From Aldehydirespirator sp965116965 (GTDB taxonomy: Bacteria; Actinomycetota; Acidimicrobiia; Acidimicrobiales; Aldehydirespiratoraceae), in the NCBI GenBank assembly GCA_965116965.1, contig OZ220743.1, forward strand, positions 806,001 through 870,000: 64,000 nt of DNA. The letters are read 5' to 3'. This document shows, piece by piece, positions 44,874-54,912 of this stretch. Numbering within the stretch: position 1 is the stretch's first letter; each line of letters opens with the position of its first letter. The translations under genes were made by a program, and so were the position numbers. Below the pieces are notes generated by a model. That model made no database searches. It was not told the origin of the DNA and worked only from the letters and a program-made list of their open reading frames with translations.

Positions 44874-46484
44874 ATGGAGAACGGCGAGGGATCGGACCCC
44901 GTAGTCGGGCTCGCCCCTGAAGCGGTGGAGGAGACCGACTTTGCCAAGGTGCGCCGCGGCTATGAGCCCGGATCCGTCCGCGCCCGGCTGCGCGAGGCCG
45001 CCGAGGAGATCCGCCGGCTGAAAGCTCAGGTCGACTCGCTGTCGAACCGGATCGCGGAACTCGAGGCCACCCCGGCTGAGGTGCTCGAGTCGCGCCGGGT
45101 GGCCGAAGCTCTGGGCGACGAGGCGACCCGCATCCTGCAGTCGGCCACCGACGCGGCCCAGGAGCGGATCGAGCGGGCCGAAGCCGAGCGCGCCCAGATC
45201 GTCGGCGAGGCTCAGGCGACGGTGGCCGCCACCATAGAGGAGGGCCGCGAGCAGGGCAGGAACATGGTGCTGGAGGCTCGCAACGTTCGGGAGAGGATCC
45301 TGGCCGACCTGGCCGGCAGGCGCCGCGAGTACCAGATCGAGGTGGAGCAGCTGCGAGAGATGCGTGAACGCCTCCTGGAAGCCCTCGGCATCTTCCGCGA
45401 GGGAATGGACGGCTGGATCGAGGAGCTGGCCCAGGCCGGGCCTCGGGCTGAAGCTGCGGCCGAGCAGGCCGGACTGCGGGTCAGCACTCAGCCGGAGCCC
45501 ACCGTCGTCCAGATCGAGGCCGAGATCGGAACGGCCCGCCTGGCGGGGATGCCCCTCGGCGGAGCGCCCGCCACCGAAGACCCTGCGGGCGAGGATGGGT
45601 CTGCCACCGACCATGCCGCCACCGACGATGCCGGCGCTGACGCCCACGCCGGCGGCGACGCAGGACCCGAGCGGCCTCCAGAGGATGAACAGGCCGACCC
45701 TCCGGCTCGAACCGGGGTGCGGCTCTATGACGTAGAGGCCGAGACCGACGTGGAGTTCGACGCCGGGGCCGGAATCGGGGAAGCTCTGTCCGCGGTTGGC
45801 GGTGACGCTCCCGTCGCCGCATCCGCGGAGGCCGGGTCCGGTGCCGCGCCGGCATCGGACGCGGAGGCCATCTTCGCCCGGCTGCGGTCGATCACGTCCC
45901 AGCCGGTCAGTGAGCCGCCTGCACCGATCTCGACCGAACCGATCGCAACCGGCGGCGGCACCTCCCCGGAGCCGGGCGCAACGACCGGCGAGCCGGCCGA
46001 GTTCGCCGACGAGTTCGCCGACGAGCACGAGGCCGCCGCCCGACCGTCCGATCCCGACGATCTCGTCGGCGCGGCGCGGGCGGTCGCGGTGGGCGGGATC
46101 GCTCGCAGGCTCAAGCGGCTCATCGTGGACGAGCAGGGCGATCTGCTCGACGGCATACGCCGCAACGGGGCCCGTGCCGTGCGCTCCACCATCGCCGGCG
46201 ACGCCAAGGTCTACACCCGTGCCGCTCGCGTGCCGATGCAGGACTTCGCGTCCGACATCGACGTGAGCATCGACGACGTAGACCTAGACGCGGCGGGCGC
46301 CGCCATCCTGTCGGTTCTGGTCGAGCCGGTGCGGGCCCGTCTCGGCGCCCTGATCGAGGACACCGACGATCCCGACGAGCTCAGCGGCGCGGTGCGCTCG
46401 ATCTACCGGGAGTCACGATCTCGCCGGGCGGATTCGGCCGCGGAGGCTGCCTTCTCCGCTAGCTGGCCAGAGCCGATATCGTGA
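44874..46484 (+). CDS. DivIVA-like coiled-coil protein
   Basis: This 536-residue protein opens with FAKVRRGYEPGSVRARLREA, the DivIVA/Wag31-type N-terminal motif, followed by a long coiled coil to about residue 185. Residues 220-390 are an acidic, Ala/Asp/Glu/Pro-rich disordered segment, and the C-terminal 150 residues form a helical domain (ARRLKRLIVDEQGDLLDG). A role at cell poles or division sites is likely. It lies between the YlbL-like and UPF0182 genes and may share their transcript. Confidence 0.65.
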   Translation: MENGEGSDPVVGLAPEAVEETDFAKVRRGYEPGSVRARLREAAEEIRRLKAQVDSLSNRIAELEATPAEVLESRRVAEALGDEATRILQSATDAAQERIERAEAERAQIVGEAQATVAATIEEGREQGRNMVLEARNVRERILADLAGRRREYQIEVEQLREMRERLLEALGIFREGMDGWIEELAQAGPRAEAAAEQAGLRVSTQPEPTVVQIEAEIGTARLAGMPLGGAPATEDPAGEDGSATDHAATDDAGADAHAGGDAGPERPPEDEQADPPARTGVRLYDVEAETDVEFDAGAGIGEALSAVGGDAPVAASAEAGSGAAPASDAEAIFARLRSITSQPVSEPPAPISTEPIATGGGTSPEPGATTGEPAEFADEFADEHEAAARPSDPDDLVGAARAVAVGGIARRLKRLIVDEQGDLLDGIRRNGARAVRSTIAGDAKVYTRAARVPMQDFASDIDVSIDDVDLDAAGAAILSVLVEPVRARLGALIEDTDDPDELSGAVRSIYRESRSRRADSAAEAAFSASWPEPIS

Positions 46485-46490
46485 CCGTCG

Positions 46491-49397
46491 GTGCGTACTG
46501 TAACTCCCTCATCCTCCGGCGGCCGATCCCGCTTCGGCTCTAGAAAAACTCGCTTCATCGCGATTCTGGTAGCAGGCGGCCTGCTGGTCCTGCTGCTGTC
46601 GCTGCGAGGCATCGCCCGCTTCTACACCGACTACCTGTGGTTCGACTCGCTGGATCGCACCGACGTGTGGGGCCGTGTGCTGCTGGCCAAGATCGCCCTG
46701 TTCCTCATCTTCACGGTCCTCTTCTTCATCCTCATCTGGATCAACCTGCTGATGGTCGAACGCCTGAAGCCCGCCGTCCGGCCGCCCGGTCCCGAAGAGG
46801 AGATGCTCAGCCGGTTCCACGACATCATGTCGGGCCGCACCCGGCTGATCCGCCTGATCGTGTCGGTGGCGTTCTCGCTGCTTGCGGCGTCCGGGGTGTC
46901 GAACCAGTGGGAGGAGTGGCTGCTCTTCGTCAACCGCAAGGACTTCGGCGTCGTCGATCCGCTGTTCGAAACCGACATCGGGTTCTACGTGTTCCGGCTG
47001 CCGTTCCTGACGTTCCTCGTGAACTGGGCCTTCGCCGCCTTCATGATCATCCTCGTAGTGATCGGCATCGCCCACTACATCAACGGCGGCATCAGGGGCC
47101 AGGTCCCCCGGGACGCGCCCCGGGTGCTGCCCGCAGTGAAGGTGCACCTGTCGGCGATCCTGGCCGCGCTGGCCTTGGTGAAGGCGGCCGACTACTGGCT
47201 GTCGCGCTACGAGCTCACCGTGTCGGACCGGGGCGTGGTGGACGGCGCCCTGTACACCGACGTCAAGGCCAAGCTGCCCGCTCTCAACCTGCTCCTGCTG
47301 ATCTCGCTGTTCGCGGTGGTGCTGCTGGTGGTCAACCTGCGCCGGCGGGGCTGGGTGCTGCCGGTGCTGGCCGTGGGCCTGTGGGCCTTCACCGCCCTGG
47401 TGATGGGCAACCTGTACCCCGCGTTCGTGCAGAGGTTCCAGGTAGACCCCAACACCACCGCCCGCGAGTCCGTGTACACGGCCGACAACATCGCCGCCAC
47501 CCGGACCGCCTACTCGCTGGTGCCCGACCACGACGTGGCCCTCGAGGTGTTCGACTACCGGGAGAACCCCACGCCCACCCAGCTGCAGGCCGCTGCCCAG
47601 ACCGTGCGCAACACCCGGATCCTCGATCCGCTCACCCTCACCGACACCTTCGAGAAGGACCAGGGCGAGCGGGACTTCTACCGTTTCTCCTCGGTGCTCG
47701 ACGTCGACCGCTACGAGGTGGACGGCGAGCTGACCCAGGTGGTGCTGGCCGCCCGCGAGCTCAACCTGAGCGAGCTGGGTTCGTGGGAGCGCCAGCACGT
47801 GGCCATCACCCACGGCTACGGGGTCGCCATCGCCCGGGCCAACGTCACCGACGTGCGGGGCAGCCCGGTGTTCATCACCGGTGGCCTGCCCGTCGATGTC
47901 GACCCGGCCATAAACCTTGAGTTCGAGGAGCCCCAGATCTACATCGGTGAGAACCTGGAGGGCTACGCGCTGGTGGGCGCCACCCGCGACGAGGTCGACT
48001 ACGTCGACGGCCAAGGCCGCGAGGAGAGCTTCCGCTACACCGGCGACGGCGGCGTCAACATGGGGTCGTTCCTGCGCCAGAGCGCCTTCGCGCTGCGCTT
48101 CGGGCAGCTCGACCCGCTGATCTCCAACTTCGTGAGCAGCGACACCAGCATCATCTACATCCGCGACGCCCAGGACCGGGTGAAGAGCATCGCCCCGTTC
48201 CTGGAGTTCGACTCCGACGCCTACCCGGTGATCTTCGACGGCCGCATCCACTACGTGCTCGACGCGTACACCACCACCGACCGCTACCCCTACTCCCAGA
48301 GCGCCGACACCAGCGGGCTGGAGATCGGCGCCGAGCTGGCCGAAGGCCCGGTCAACTACATACGCAACTCGGTCAAGGCCGTCGTCGACTCCTACGACGG
48401 CGACGTGACGCTGTACGTGATGCCGGTCGCCGATCCGATCGTGGCCGCCTGGCAGGGGGCCTTCCCCGACCTGTTCACCGACTTCTCCGAGATGCCCGAG
48501 GAACTGCGCTCCCACCTGCGCTTCCCGACCGACCTGTTCACGGTGCAGACCAACATGTGGGCCTCCTACCAGGTGTCGGACCCCGAGGCGCTGATCATCG
48601 GCACCGAGCGCTGGGCGGTGGCCCAGGATCCGGGCCGCAGCGTGCAGGCCGGGGGCACCGCCGAGGCCGTGGTCGGGGACCGGGGGCTGCTGACCCGGCG
48701 GGAGCGGCGGGTTCCGGCCTACTACTCGCTGATCCAGCTGCCCGGCGAGGAGGAGGCGTCGTACGTGGCCCTGCGCTCATTCGTGCCGATCTCCGACGAC
48801 GACAGCCGCAAGGAGCTCACCGCCTTCATGGTGGGCGAGACCCGCGCCGACGGGACTTCGCGGCTGGTGTCCTACGAGATGTCGAACCTGCTGGCGCCGG
48901 GCCCGGCCATCGTGGCGTCGAACATCTCCACCAACCCCGACATCAGCCGGGAGCTGACCCTGCTCAACGACCAGGGCTCGCAGGTGGACTTCGGCGACAT
49001 GCTGCTGCTGCCCGTCGAGGATTCGGTGCTGTACGTGCGACCCATGTACGTGCGGGCCCAGGGGACCCAGATCCCGCTGCTGGCCGGCGTGATCGCCTCG
49101 GTGGGCAACCGCACCGCGCTGGGCAAGACGCTGGGCGAGGCGCTCGACGACCTGTACCCGGGCGTCGACTTCGACGACGTGGTGCTGCCCCCGGTGGTGA
49201 CCGACGGCGACGCTGTGGTGGTTGAGGAGCCGGACGAGCCGCCCGAGACCGGCGAGCCGTCCGAGACCGATGCACCGGACGTCACCGTGGGCGAGCTGAC
49301 GCCGGCGGAGACTCAGCAGCTGATCGACGAGCTGGCCGAGCTGCGCCGCCGCCAGGACGAGATCCTGGCCCGCCTGCTGGAGGAGCTGGAGAACTAG
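46491..49397 (+). CDS. UPF0182 family large membrane protein
   Basis: This 968-residue protein has seven or so N-terminal membrane helices within residues 20-310, then a large domain of about 600 residues (starting LVPDHDVALEVFDYRENP) placed outside the membrane by prediction. It ends in a disordered acidic tail (EEPDEPPETGEPSETDAPD) and a short helix. The signature YTDYLWFDSL near the N-terminus is typical of UPF0182. Function is not known. The start is GTG 46491, 7 bp after the DivIVA-like gene stop. Confidence 0.88.
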   Translation: MRTVTPSSSGGRSRFGSRKTRFIAILVAGGLLVLLLSLRGIARFYTDYLWFDSLDRTDVWGRVLLAKIALFLIFTVLFFILIWINLLMVERLKPAVRPPGPEEEMLSRFHDIMSGRTRLIRLIVSVAFSLLAASGVSNQWEEWLLFVNRKDFGVVDPLFETDIGFYVFRLPFLTFLVNWAFAAFMIILVVIGIAHYINGGIRGQVPRDAPRVLPAVKVHLSAILAALALVKAADYWLSRYELTVSDRGVVDGALYTDVKAKLPALNLLLLISLFAVVLLVVNLRRRGWVLPVLAVGLWAFTALVMGNLYPAFVQRFQVDPNTTARESVYTADNIAATRTAYSLVPDHDVALEVFDYRENPTPTQLQAAAQTVRNTRILDPLTLTDTFEKDQGERDFYRFSSVLDVDRYEVDGELTQVVLAARELNLSELGSWERQHVAITHGYGVAIARANVTDVRGSPVFITGGLPVDVDPAINLEFEEPQIYIGENLEGYALVGATRDEVDYVDGQGREESFRYTGDGGVNMGSFLRQSAFALRFGQLDPLISNFVSSDTSIIYIRDAQDRVKSIAPFLEFDSDAYPVIFDGRIHYVLDAYTTTDRYPYSQSADTSGLEIGAELAEGPVNYIRNSVKAVVDSYDGDVTLYVMPVADPIVAAWQGAFPDLFTDFSEMPEELRSHLRFPTDLFTVQTNMWASYQVSDPEALIIGTERWAVAQDPGRSVQAGGTAEAVVGDRGLLTRRERRVPAYYSLIQLPGEEEASYVALRSFVPISDDDSRKELTAFMVGETRADGTSRLVSYEMSNLLAPGPAIVASNISTNPDISRELTLLNDQGSQVDFGDMLLLPVEDSVLYVRPMYVRAQGTQIPLLAGVIASVGNRTALGKTLGEALDDLYPGVDFDDVVLPPVVTDGDAVVVEEPDEPPETGEPSETDAPDVTVGELTPAETQQLIDELAELRRRQDEILARLLEELEN

Positions 49398-49422
49398 CTC
49401 CGGGCCGTCCCCCGGCCCGCAT

Positions 49423-49562
49423 CGAGGATCTCGGGTTGGTTATGGGTGGTATATCCCCAAGAACCGACCCGAGATTTCTAGGCGTTCGCGGCCGCCGGGC
49501 CCGCATCGAGATCTCGGGTTGGTCTTGGGTGGTAGATCCTCATTGCCACACCGAGATTTCTG
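49423..49562. repeat. Two palindromic GATCTCGGGTTGGT...GAGATTTCT elements
   Basis: Elements at about 49423-49480 and 49507-49562 have ends GATCTCGGGTTGG and CCGAGATTTCT. The first has the longest arms, with GGTTGGT matching ACCGACC. The core is TGGGTGGTATATCC in one and TGGGTGGTAGATCC in the other. They lie between the convergent UPF0182 and glutamate synthase-like genes. Confidence 0.7.
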
Positions 49563-49576
49563 GTGACGGCTCCGGG

Positions 49577-51106
49577 CTAAGCCTCCGCGGCCACCGTGTC
49601 GGCGAAGACGCGGGCCTCCCGGGCCACGTCTCCCAGGGAGACGCGGGCCTCCTTGGCCTCCTCGGAGTAGCCGACGGCGTCGAGGATGGGCAGCAGCTCG
49701 CCGCGGCGGATGCGCATCTCCACCGCGGCCGGGTCCACCAGTGACGGATGCTCCTCGCCCATGGCCTCGGCCAGCATCCTCAGCTCCTGCCGCAGCCCGG
49801 CCAAGTAGTTGGCCACCCGCACCGCCTTAATTGTCGGGTCGAGCCCCCGGGTGAGCCACTTGCTCTGGGTGGCCACCCCGGTGGGGCAGCGGCCGCTGTG
49901 GCAGCGCTGGGCCTGGATGCAGCCGACCGCCATCATGGCCTCCCGCCCGACATTGATCAGGTCGACGCCCATGGCCATGGCCACCATGGCGTCGGGCGCG
50001 AATCCGAGCTTGCCCGAGCCCACGAACACCACGGCCTCATGCAGGTCGGCGTCCGCGAAGGCCTGGTAGACCTCGGCGAAGCCGACTCTGAAGGGCAGCG
50101 ACACGTGGTCGGTGAACGTCAGCGGCCCCGCACCGGTGCCGCCCTCGCCCCCGTCGACGGTGATGAAGTCGGGTCCCCGGCCGGTGCGGGACATCTCGGA
50201 CGCGAGCTCGGTCCAGAAGCGCCGGTCGCCCACTGCCGACTTGATGCCCACCGGCACCCCGCAGGCGCCGGCGATCCTCTCGGTGAAGTCGACCAGCCCG
50301 GCCACGTCGTCGAACTCGGGGTGGTGGTTGGGGCTGCGAACGGTCACCCCCACCGGCACGCCCCGGGCCTCGGCGATCTCCTCGGTGACCTTCGCCGCGG
50401 GCAGCACCCCGCCCAAGCCCGGCTTGGCCCCCTGGCTCAGCTTCAGCTCCACCGCCTTGACGGGGGCCGAGCCGAAACTGGCCAGGAAGGTGTCCATGCA
50501 GAAACGCCCGTCGGCGTCGCGGGCCCCGAAGTACCCGGTGCCCAACTGGAACACCAGGTCTCCGCCGAGGCGGTGGTGGACGCTGATGCCGCCCTCCCCG
50601 GTGTTGTGCAGGCATCCGGCTATGGCCGAGCCGCCGTTGAGGGCCTCCACCGCCGGGCCCGACAGCGAGCCGTAGGACATGCCCGAGATGTTCACCACCG
50701 ACTCGGGCCGGAACGCTCCGGGCCGGCCGCGCCAGGCGCCGAGCACCTTGGCTGCCCGCAGCTCGCCGTGAGAGGCGTCGGAGTCGCACGGGAACGCCGA
50801 GTGCCGGAAGAACACGTGGCCGTCGTCGTCGAGCCGGTTGTCGGAGCCGAACCCGAAGTAGGGGTTCTCCTTCTTGGAGGTGGCGTACACCCAGCGGCGC
50901 TGGTTGCGGTTGAAGGGCCGCTCCTCGTCGTTGTCGCTGACGATGTACTGGCGCAGCTCGGGGCCGAACGACTCCAGCAGGTAGCGCAGGTGGCCGATTA
51001 TCGGGAAGTTGCGCAGGATGGCGTGGCGCTTCTGCACCACGTCGTAGATCGTGGTGATGACGAGCAAGGCGCCGATCGCGGCCAGTGTCCAAAGCCACCA
51101 GTTCAT
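49577..51106 (-). CDS. FMN-binding glutamate synthase family protein
   Basis: This 509-residue protein has an N-terminal membrane helix (WWLWTLAAIGALLVITTIYDV) and a GltB-like FMN/2-oxoglutarate barrel: VNISGMSYGSLSGPAVEALNGGS, ELKLSQGAKPGLGG, FITVDGGEGGTGAGP. A 3Fe-4S-type cysteine motif is present in CIQAQRCHSGRCPTGV. It lacks the amidotransferase domain of full GltB, so it is not a complete glutamate synthase. The reaction is unproven; membrane anchoring suggests an electron-transfer role. Confidence 0.85.
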   Translation of the reverse strand: MNWWLWTLAAIGALLVITTIYDVVQKRHAILRNFPIIGHLRYLLESFGPELRQYIVSDNDEERPFNRNQRRWVYATSKKENPYFGFGSDNRLDDDGHVFFRHSAFPCDSDASHGELRAAKVLGAWRGRPGAFRPESVVNISGMSYGSLSGPAVEALNGGSAIAGCLHNTGEGGISVHHRLGGDLVFQLGTGYFGARDADGRFCMDTFLASFGSAPVKAVELKLSQGAKPGLGGVLPAAKVTEEIAEARGVPVGVTVRSPNHHPEFDDVAGLVDFTERIAGACGVPVGIKSAVGDRRFWTELASEMSRTGRGPDFITVDGGEGGTGAGPLTFTDHVSLPFRVGFAEVYQAFADADLHEAVVFVGSGKLGFAPDAMVAMAMGVDLINVGREAMMAVGCIQAQRCHSGRCPTGVATQSKWLTRGLDPTIKAVRVANYLAGLRQELRMLAEAMGEEHPSLVDPAAVEMRIRRGELLPILDAVGYSEEAKEARVSLGDVAREARVFADTVAAEA

Positions 51107-51158
51107 GCTTGAACGCTAGCCGTGGCCGATCCCACCGTCGGCTGTCCCCGCGCCTCTG

Positions 51159-51215
51159 CGGTTTCTCGGGCCGGTTTGGGGACTGTATGCGCAAGACCAA
51201 CCCGAGATTTCCGGG
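51159..51215. repeat. Single palindromic GTTTCTCGGGCCGG...CCCGAGATTTCC element
   Basis: A diverged member with core TTTGGGGACTGTATGCGCAAGA and a well conserved right end AACCCGAGATTTCCGG. It lies in the gap between divergent glutamate synthase-like and permease genes. Confidence 0.6.
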
Positions 51216-51299
51216 GCGGTGGGGGAACGGCCACCGGTGTGTTGAGCCAGGGGAGCGGGCCGGGTTAGGTTTGGGGATGGCCCGGCCGGCGACAGGAAC

Positions 51300-53390
51300 A
51301 TGAACGATCGCGGCACCGGCGGGCCCTTGGGCGGGCTGACCCGCTCGCTGGGGCTTCGCCATGTCTTCGTGCTGTCCACCGGCGCGATGCTCAGTTCGGG
51401 CCTGTTCCTGCTGCCCGGGTTGGCCGCGGCCGAGGCCGGTCCCAGCGCAGTGCTCGCTTACGCCCTTGCCGGGGTGGTGGCCGTGCCCGCCATGCTGAGC
51501 GTGGCCGAGCTGTCTACCGCCATGCCCCGGGCCGGGGGCTCCTACTACTTCCTGGTGCGGGCCTACGGCCCGGCCGTGGGCACGGTGTCGGGCATGGCCA
51601 CGTGGCTGTCGCTGGTGCTCAAGGACGCCTTCGCCCTGGTCGGCATGAGCGCCTACCTCAACATCGTCCTCGACGTGCCGGCCAAGCCGCTGGCCATTGT
51701 GTTGATCGCCGGGTTCACCGCGGTCAATGTGGTCGGCACCCGGGCCAGCGCGCTGGTGCAGATGCTGCTGGTGGGCTTCGTGCTGGCGGTGATGGGCTGG
51801 TACCTCGGGGTCGGGCTGCCCCAGGTGGGCCGTGGCGCCGGCAGCCTCGACGGGTTCTTCGCCGACGGGGCGGGCGGGTTGATCAGCGTGATGGGGCTGG
51901 TGTTCGTGTCCTATGGCGGGCTGACCAAGGTGGCCAGTGTGGCCGAGGAGATCAACGACCCGTCCCGCAACATCCCGCTGGGGATGGGGCTGGCGCTGCT
52001 GGTCAGCACCACCCTGTACACGCTCGGGGTTCTGGTTGCGGTGGCGGTGGTCCCGTCCGCGGAACTGCACGACGACCTGGCCCCGATCTACACCGCGGCC
52101 GACAGCGTGCTGCCCACCGCGGGCGCGGTGCTGGTGGTGGTGGCCGCGCTGGCCGCGTTCTCATCGGCCACCAACGCGGGGATCCTGGCCGCGGCCCGCT
52201 ATCCGCTCGCCATGAGCCGCGACCGCCTGGTGGGCCAGAGGCTCGGACGGCTGAACCGGTTCAACATTCCCGCCTGGGGGGTGACCGTGACCGGCGCCGG
52301 GATGGCCGCGGTGGTTCTCGCCCTCGACGTGGCCGCCATCGCCAAGGTGGCCAGCGCCTTCGTGCTGCTGACGCTTGCGCTGGTGAACTCGGCGGTGCTG
52401 GTGCTGCGGGCGTCGGGCATCGCCTCCTACGCCCCGGGCTTCACCGCGCCGCTGTTCCCCTGCCTGCAGCTGGCCGGGGTCGCCATCGACGTGTACCTGA
52501 TCTTCGAACTGGGCGCGGCGGCGGTGCTGCTCACCGGGGCGTCGGTGGTGGTGGGGGTGCTGTGGTACGTGTTCTACGGCCGGACCCGCTCGATGCACGG
52601 AGGGGCCATCTACCATGTGTTCGAGCGCTGGGGCAGGCTGGTCGACCGGGGACTGGACCGCGAGCTCAGCGCGGCAGTGCAGAGCCACGGGGTGCGGGCC
52701 GCCGACGAGTACCCGAACCTCATCGCCCGGGCCGCGGTGGTGAGCATCGGCGACGGCGAGGACATCAACGAGGCCGCGCTGCGGGCCTCGGAGGTGCTGT
52801 CGAGCCAGACCAACGTGGACCGGACCACGGTGACCGACCGGTTCCTGGAGTCGGGTTCGCTGTGGATCCAGCCTTCGGAGCTGCACCCCACCGCCACCCC
52901 GATGGCTTTCCTCGACACCGACGACGACTACCTGGTGATCGTGCGGGCCGCGGGCGGCATCCGCATCCCGGCGGCCTGGGGCGGCCGGGACGAACAGGTG
53001 AAGGCGCTGTTCTTCCTGGCCGGCTGCAGCGGCGAGCCGGGCCGGGTGCTGCGGCTGGCGGGCGAGCTGGCCGCCTACCTGCACTCGGACCGGGCCGAGG
53101 CGGTGGCCGAGGCCGCTTTCGAGGCCGAGGTGAAGGAGGCGCTGCTGCCCGACCTCTCGATCGGCCAGTACCCGCTGCTGCCGGAGCTGTCGACCTCGGT
53201 GCTGATCGGCCGGCGGGTGGACGCGCTCAGCATCGATGCGGGCTTCTTCTTGGAGGCGGTCAGCCGGGAGGGCCGGGTGCTGCGGGCCCAGGCCGGCCTG
53301 GTGCTGGAGGCCGATGACCAGATCACCGTGCTCGGTCCGCCCGGCGGCCTGCCGGACCTCGACAACGTGGCCCGCGTGCTGGCCGACTAG
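51300..53390 (+). CDS. APC-family permease with C-terminal EIIA-like and TrkA-C-like domains
   Basis: This 696-residue protein has about 12 membrane helices in residues 15-440, with the APC motif STGAMLSSGLFLLPGLAAAEAG at the first helix and PRAGGSYYFLVRAYGP before the third. Residues about 470-620 resemble a PTS EIIA-type regulatory domain, and the last 75 residues (PLLPELSTSVLIGRR ... LEADDQITVLGPPGGL) resemble TrkA-C. It should import amino acids or amines, with the soluble tail sensing a ligand. The substrate is not apparent. Confidence 0.72.
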   Translation: MNDRGTGGPLGGLTRSLGLRHVFVLSTGAMLSSGLFLLPGLAAAEAGPSAVLAYALAGVVAVPAMLSVAELSTAMPRAGGSYYFLVRAYGPAVGTVSGMATWLSLVLKDAFALVGMSAYLNIVLDVPAKPLAIVLIAGFTAVNVVGTRASALVQMLLVGFVLAVMGWYLGVGLPQVGRGAGSLDGFFADGAGGLISVMGLVFVSYGGLTKVASVAEEINDPSRNIPLGMGLALLVSTTLYTLGVLVAVAVVPSAELHDDLAPIYTAADSVLPTAGAVLVVVAALAAFSSATNAGILAAARYPLAMSRDRLVGQRLGRLNRFNIPAWGVTVTGAGMAAVVLALDVAAIAKVASAFVLLTLALVNSAVLVLRASGIASYAPGFTAPLFPCLQLAGVAIDVYLIFELGAAAVLLTGASVVVGVLWYVFYGRTRSMHGGAIYHVFERWGRLVDRGLDRELSAAVQSHGVRAADEYPNLIARAAVVSIGDGEDINEAALRASEVLSSQTNVDRTTVTDRFLESGSLWIQPSELHPTATPMAFLDTDDDYLVIVRAAGGIRIPAAWGGRDEQVKALFFLAGCSGEPGRVLRLAGELAAYLHSDRAEAVAEAAFEAEVKEALLPDLSIGQYPLLPELSTSVLIGRRVDALSIDAGFFLEAVSREGRVLRAQAGLVLEADDQITVLGPPGGLPDLDNVARVLAD

Positions 53391-53547
53391 CGCGGCTGGT
53401 TCCGAGTTGTTGCAGTTGTGGCCGTCAGTGGCGCAGGGTTCGCATGAGTTTGGGGCTCAGGCGTGCCTCGGGAGGTGAGAACTGCGGGCTGGCGGTTCGG
53501 CGCCTATGTTGTGCGGGTTGGCCGGGTTTCGACCGAAGGGGACCGAC

Positions 53548-54318
53548 ATGGACTTGGCAGGGGCTGCGGCCATAGTCACCGGAGGCGCTTCGGGGATCGG
53601 ACGGGCGTGCGCACGCCAGTTGGCCGAGAGGGGCGCCCACTGCGTGATCCTCGACATCCAAGCGGCCAAGGGCGCGGAGGCGGGTCGTGAGGTCGGCGGG
53701 GTGTTCGTAGAGGGCGACGTGGCCGAGGAGGTGCCGGTGCAGGCCGCGGTGGAGGCGGCCGGCGAGCTGGGTCCGCTGCGGGTGCTGGTCAACTCGGCCG
53801 GGATCGCCTCGGCGGTGCGCACGGTGGACCGCCACGGCCGGCCCATGCCGCTGGACCGCTTCGAGCGGGTGGTGGCCACCAACCTGACCGGCACGTTCAA
53901 CTGCATCCGCCTGGCGGCCGCGGCCATGGCCCGCACCGAGCCGGTGGACGCCGACGGCCAGCGGGGCGCGATCGTGAACATGGCGTCGGTGGCGGCCTTC
54001 GACGGCCAGACCGGCCAGAACGCCTACTCGGCCTCCAAGGGCGGGGTTGTGGGCATGACCCTGCCCATCGCCCGTGACCTGGTGCCGCTGGGGGTGCGCA
54101 TCAACACCATCGCGCCGGGCCTGATCAACACGCCCATCTACGGCGCCGGCCCCGAAGCCGAGGCGTTCAAGGCCCGGCTGGCCGAGGGCGTGCTGTTCCC
54201 CAAGCGTCTGGGCACCGCCGACGAGCTCGCCTCGATGGTGATGGAGCTGCTCACCAACGACTACATGAACGGCGAGGTCATCAGGGTCGACGCCGGCATC
54301 CGCCTGCCCCCCAAGTAG
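53548..54318 (+). CDS. Short-chain dehydrogenase, 3-hydroxyacyl-CoA dehydrogenase-like
   Basis: This 256-residue classical SDR has TGGASGIG at the nucleotide site, NSAG, the catalytic Ser in NMASVAAF and YSASK for Tyr/Lys. IAPGLINTPI follows. The residue pattern resembles the HSD17B10-type 3-hydroxyacyl-CoA dehydrogenases. ATG 53548 follows GAAGGGG at a good distance, and an upstream in-frame extension is unlikely. All catalytic residues are intact. Confidence 0.82.
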   Translation: MDLAGAAAIVTGGASGIGRACARQLAERGAHCVILDIQAAKGAEAGREVGGVFVEGDVAEEVPVQAAVEAAGELGPLRVLVNSAGIASAVRTVDRHGRPMPLDRFERVVATNLTGTFNCIRLAAAAMARTEPVDADGQRGAIVNMASVAAFDGQTGQNAYSASKGGVVGMTLPIARDLVPLGVRINTIAPGLINTPIYGAGPEAEAFKARLAEGVLFPKRLGTADELASMVMELLTNDYMNGEVIRVDAGIRLPPK

Positions 54319-54342
54319 CCGCTCGGCCTCCGGCCCGGGGTG

Positions 54343-54372
54343 TTGCGGGCCGGTCGCCGCTCCCGGTAGGAT
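54343..54372 (+). promoter_or_regulatory. Promoter of the initiator tRNA gene
   Basis: TTGCGG (54343-54348) and TAGGAT (54367-54372) are 18 bp apart. The mature tRNA starts six bases after the -10 box, so transcription would begin at or near the tRNA 5' end. Confidence 0.5.
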
Positions 54373-54377
54373 CGCTC

Positions 54378-54454
<77 letters not shown>

Positions 54455-54458
54455 ACAA

Positions 54459-54494
54459 AAGCCCAAGTCAGAGCATGTGCCCTGACATGGGCTT
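54459..54494 (+). terminator. Stem-loop downstream of tRNA-fMet
   Basis: AAGCCCAAGTCAG (54459-54471) pairs with CTGACATGGGCTT (54482-54494) with one mismatch and a 10-base loop. There is no following T run. It probably ends the tRNA transcript. Confidence 0.6.
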
Positions 54495-54527
54495 CACCGC
54501 GATCAGGCCGATCTTCCAATGGATTCT

Positions 54528-54752
54528 CTAATATGCGGTGTGCTGTCCCGGGACATGCTTGACGCGTTGGCTCCGGTAGTCCAACGGCCTGCGGTTGTGG
54601 CGTCCGCAGAACTCAGCCACATAGCGGGCGAGGTGCTTGGCCGACATGTGATAGTGCGTGCCGTGGTAGCCGCGCTTGAGTGACGCCCAGAAGCTCTCCA
54701 GGCCGTTGACGTGGGCCTGCCCGTTGACGTACTCGGTGACCGAGCCCTTCAC
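54528..54752 (-). pseudogene. Remnant of an IS1595-family (ISXO2-like) transposase
   Basis: These 74 residues match the C-terminal part of IS1595/ISXO2-type transposases (HVNGLESFWASLKRGYHGTH, then YVAEFCGRHNRRPLD). The catalytic N-terminal half is missing and neighbouring frames do not supply it. It is a decayed insertion remnant just after the tRNA gene. Confidence 0.75.
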
Positions 54753-54912
54753 TAGACAACGGCCCAGCCGTCACGGTTAGGAGGGAGTCGTTAGCCGATC
54801 TTGAGTGATCGTAGGTGGCGGCCGTCGGTTCGGTCGTAGACGGTCAGGCATTCCCGCTCGCCTGCTCGGTGGGCTGCCGTGGCTGAGCCTCTCTCGCCAT
54901 GAGTCGGTCGCT

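Noticed and set aside
49577..51106. Complete glutamate synthase large subunit
   Set aside because: Only the FMN barrel and iron-sulfur motif are present; the N-terminal amidotransferase and the C-terminal beta-helix domain are missing.
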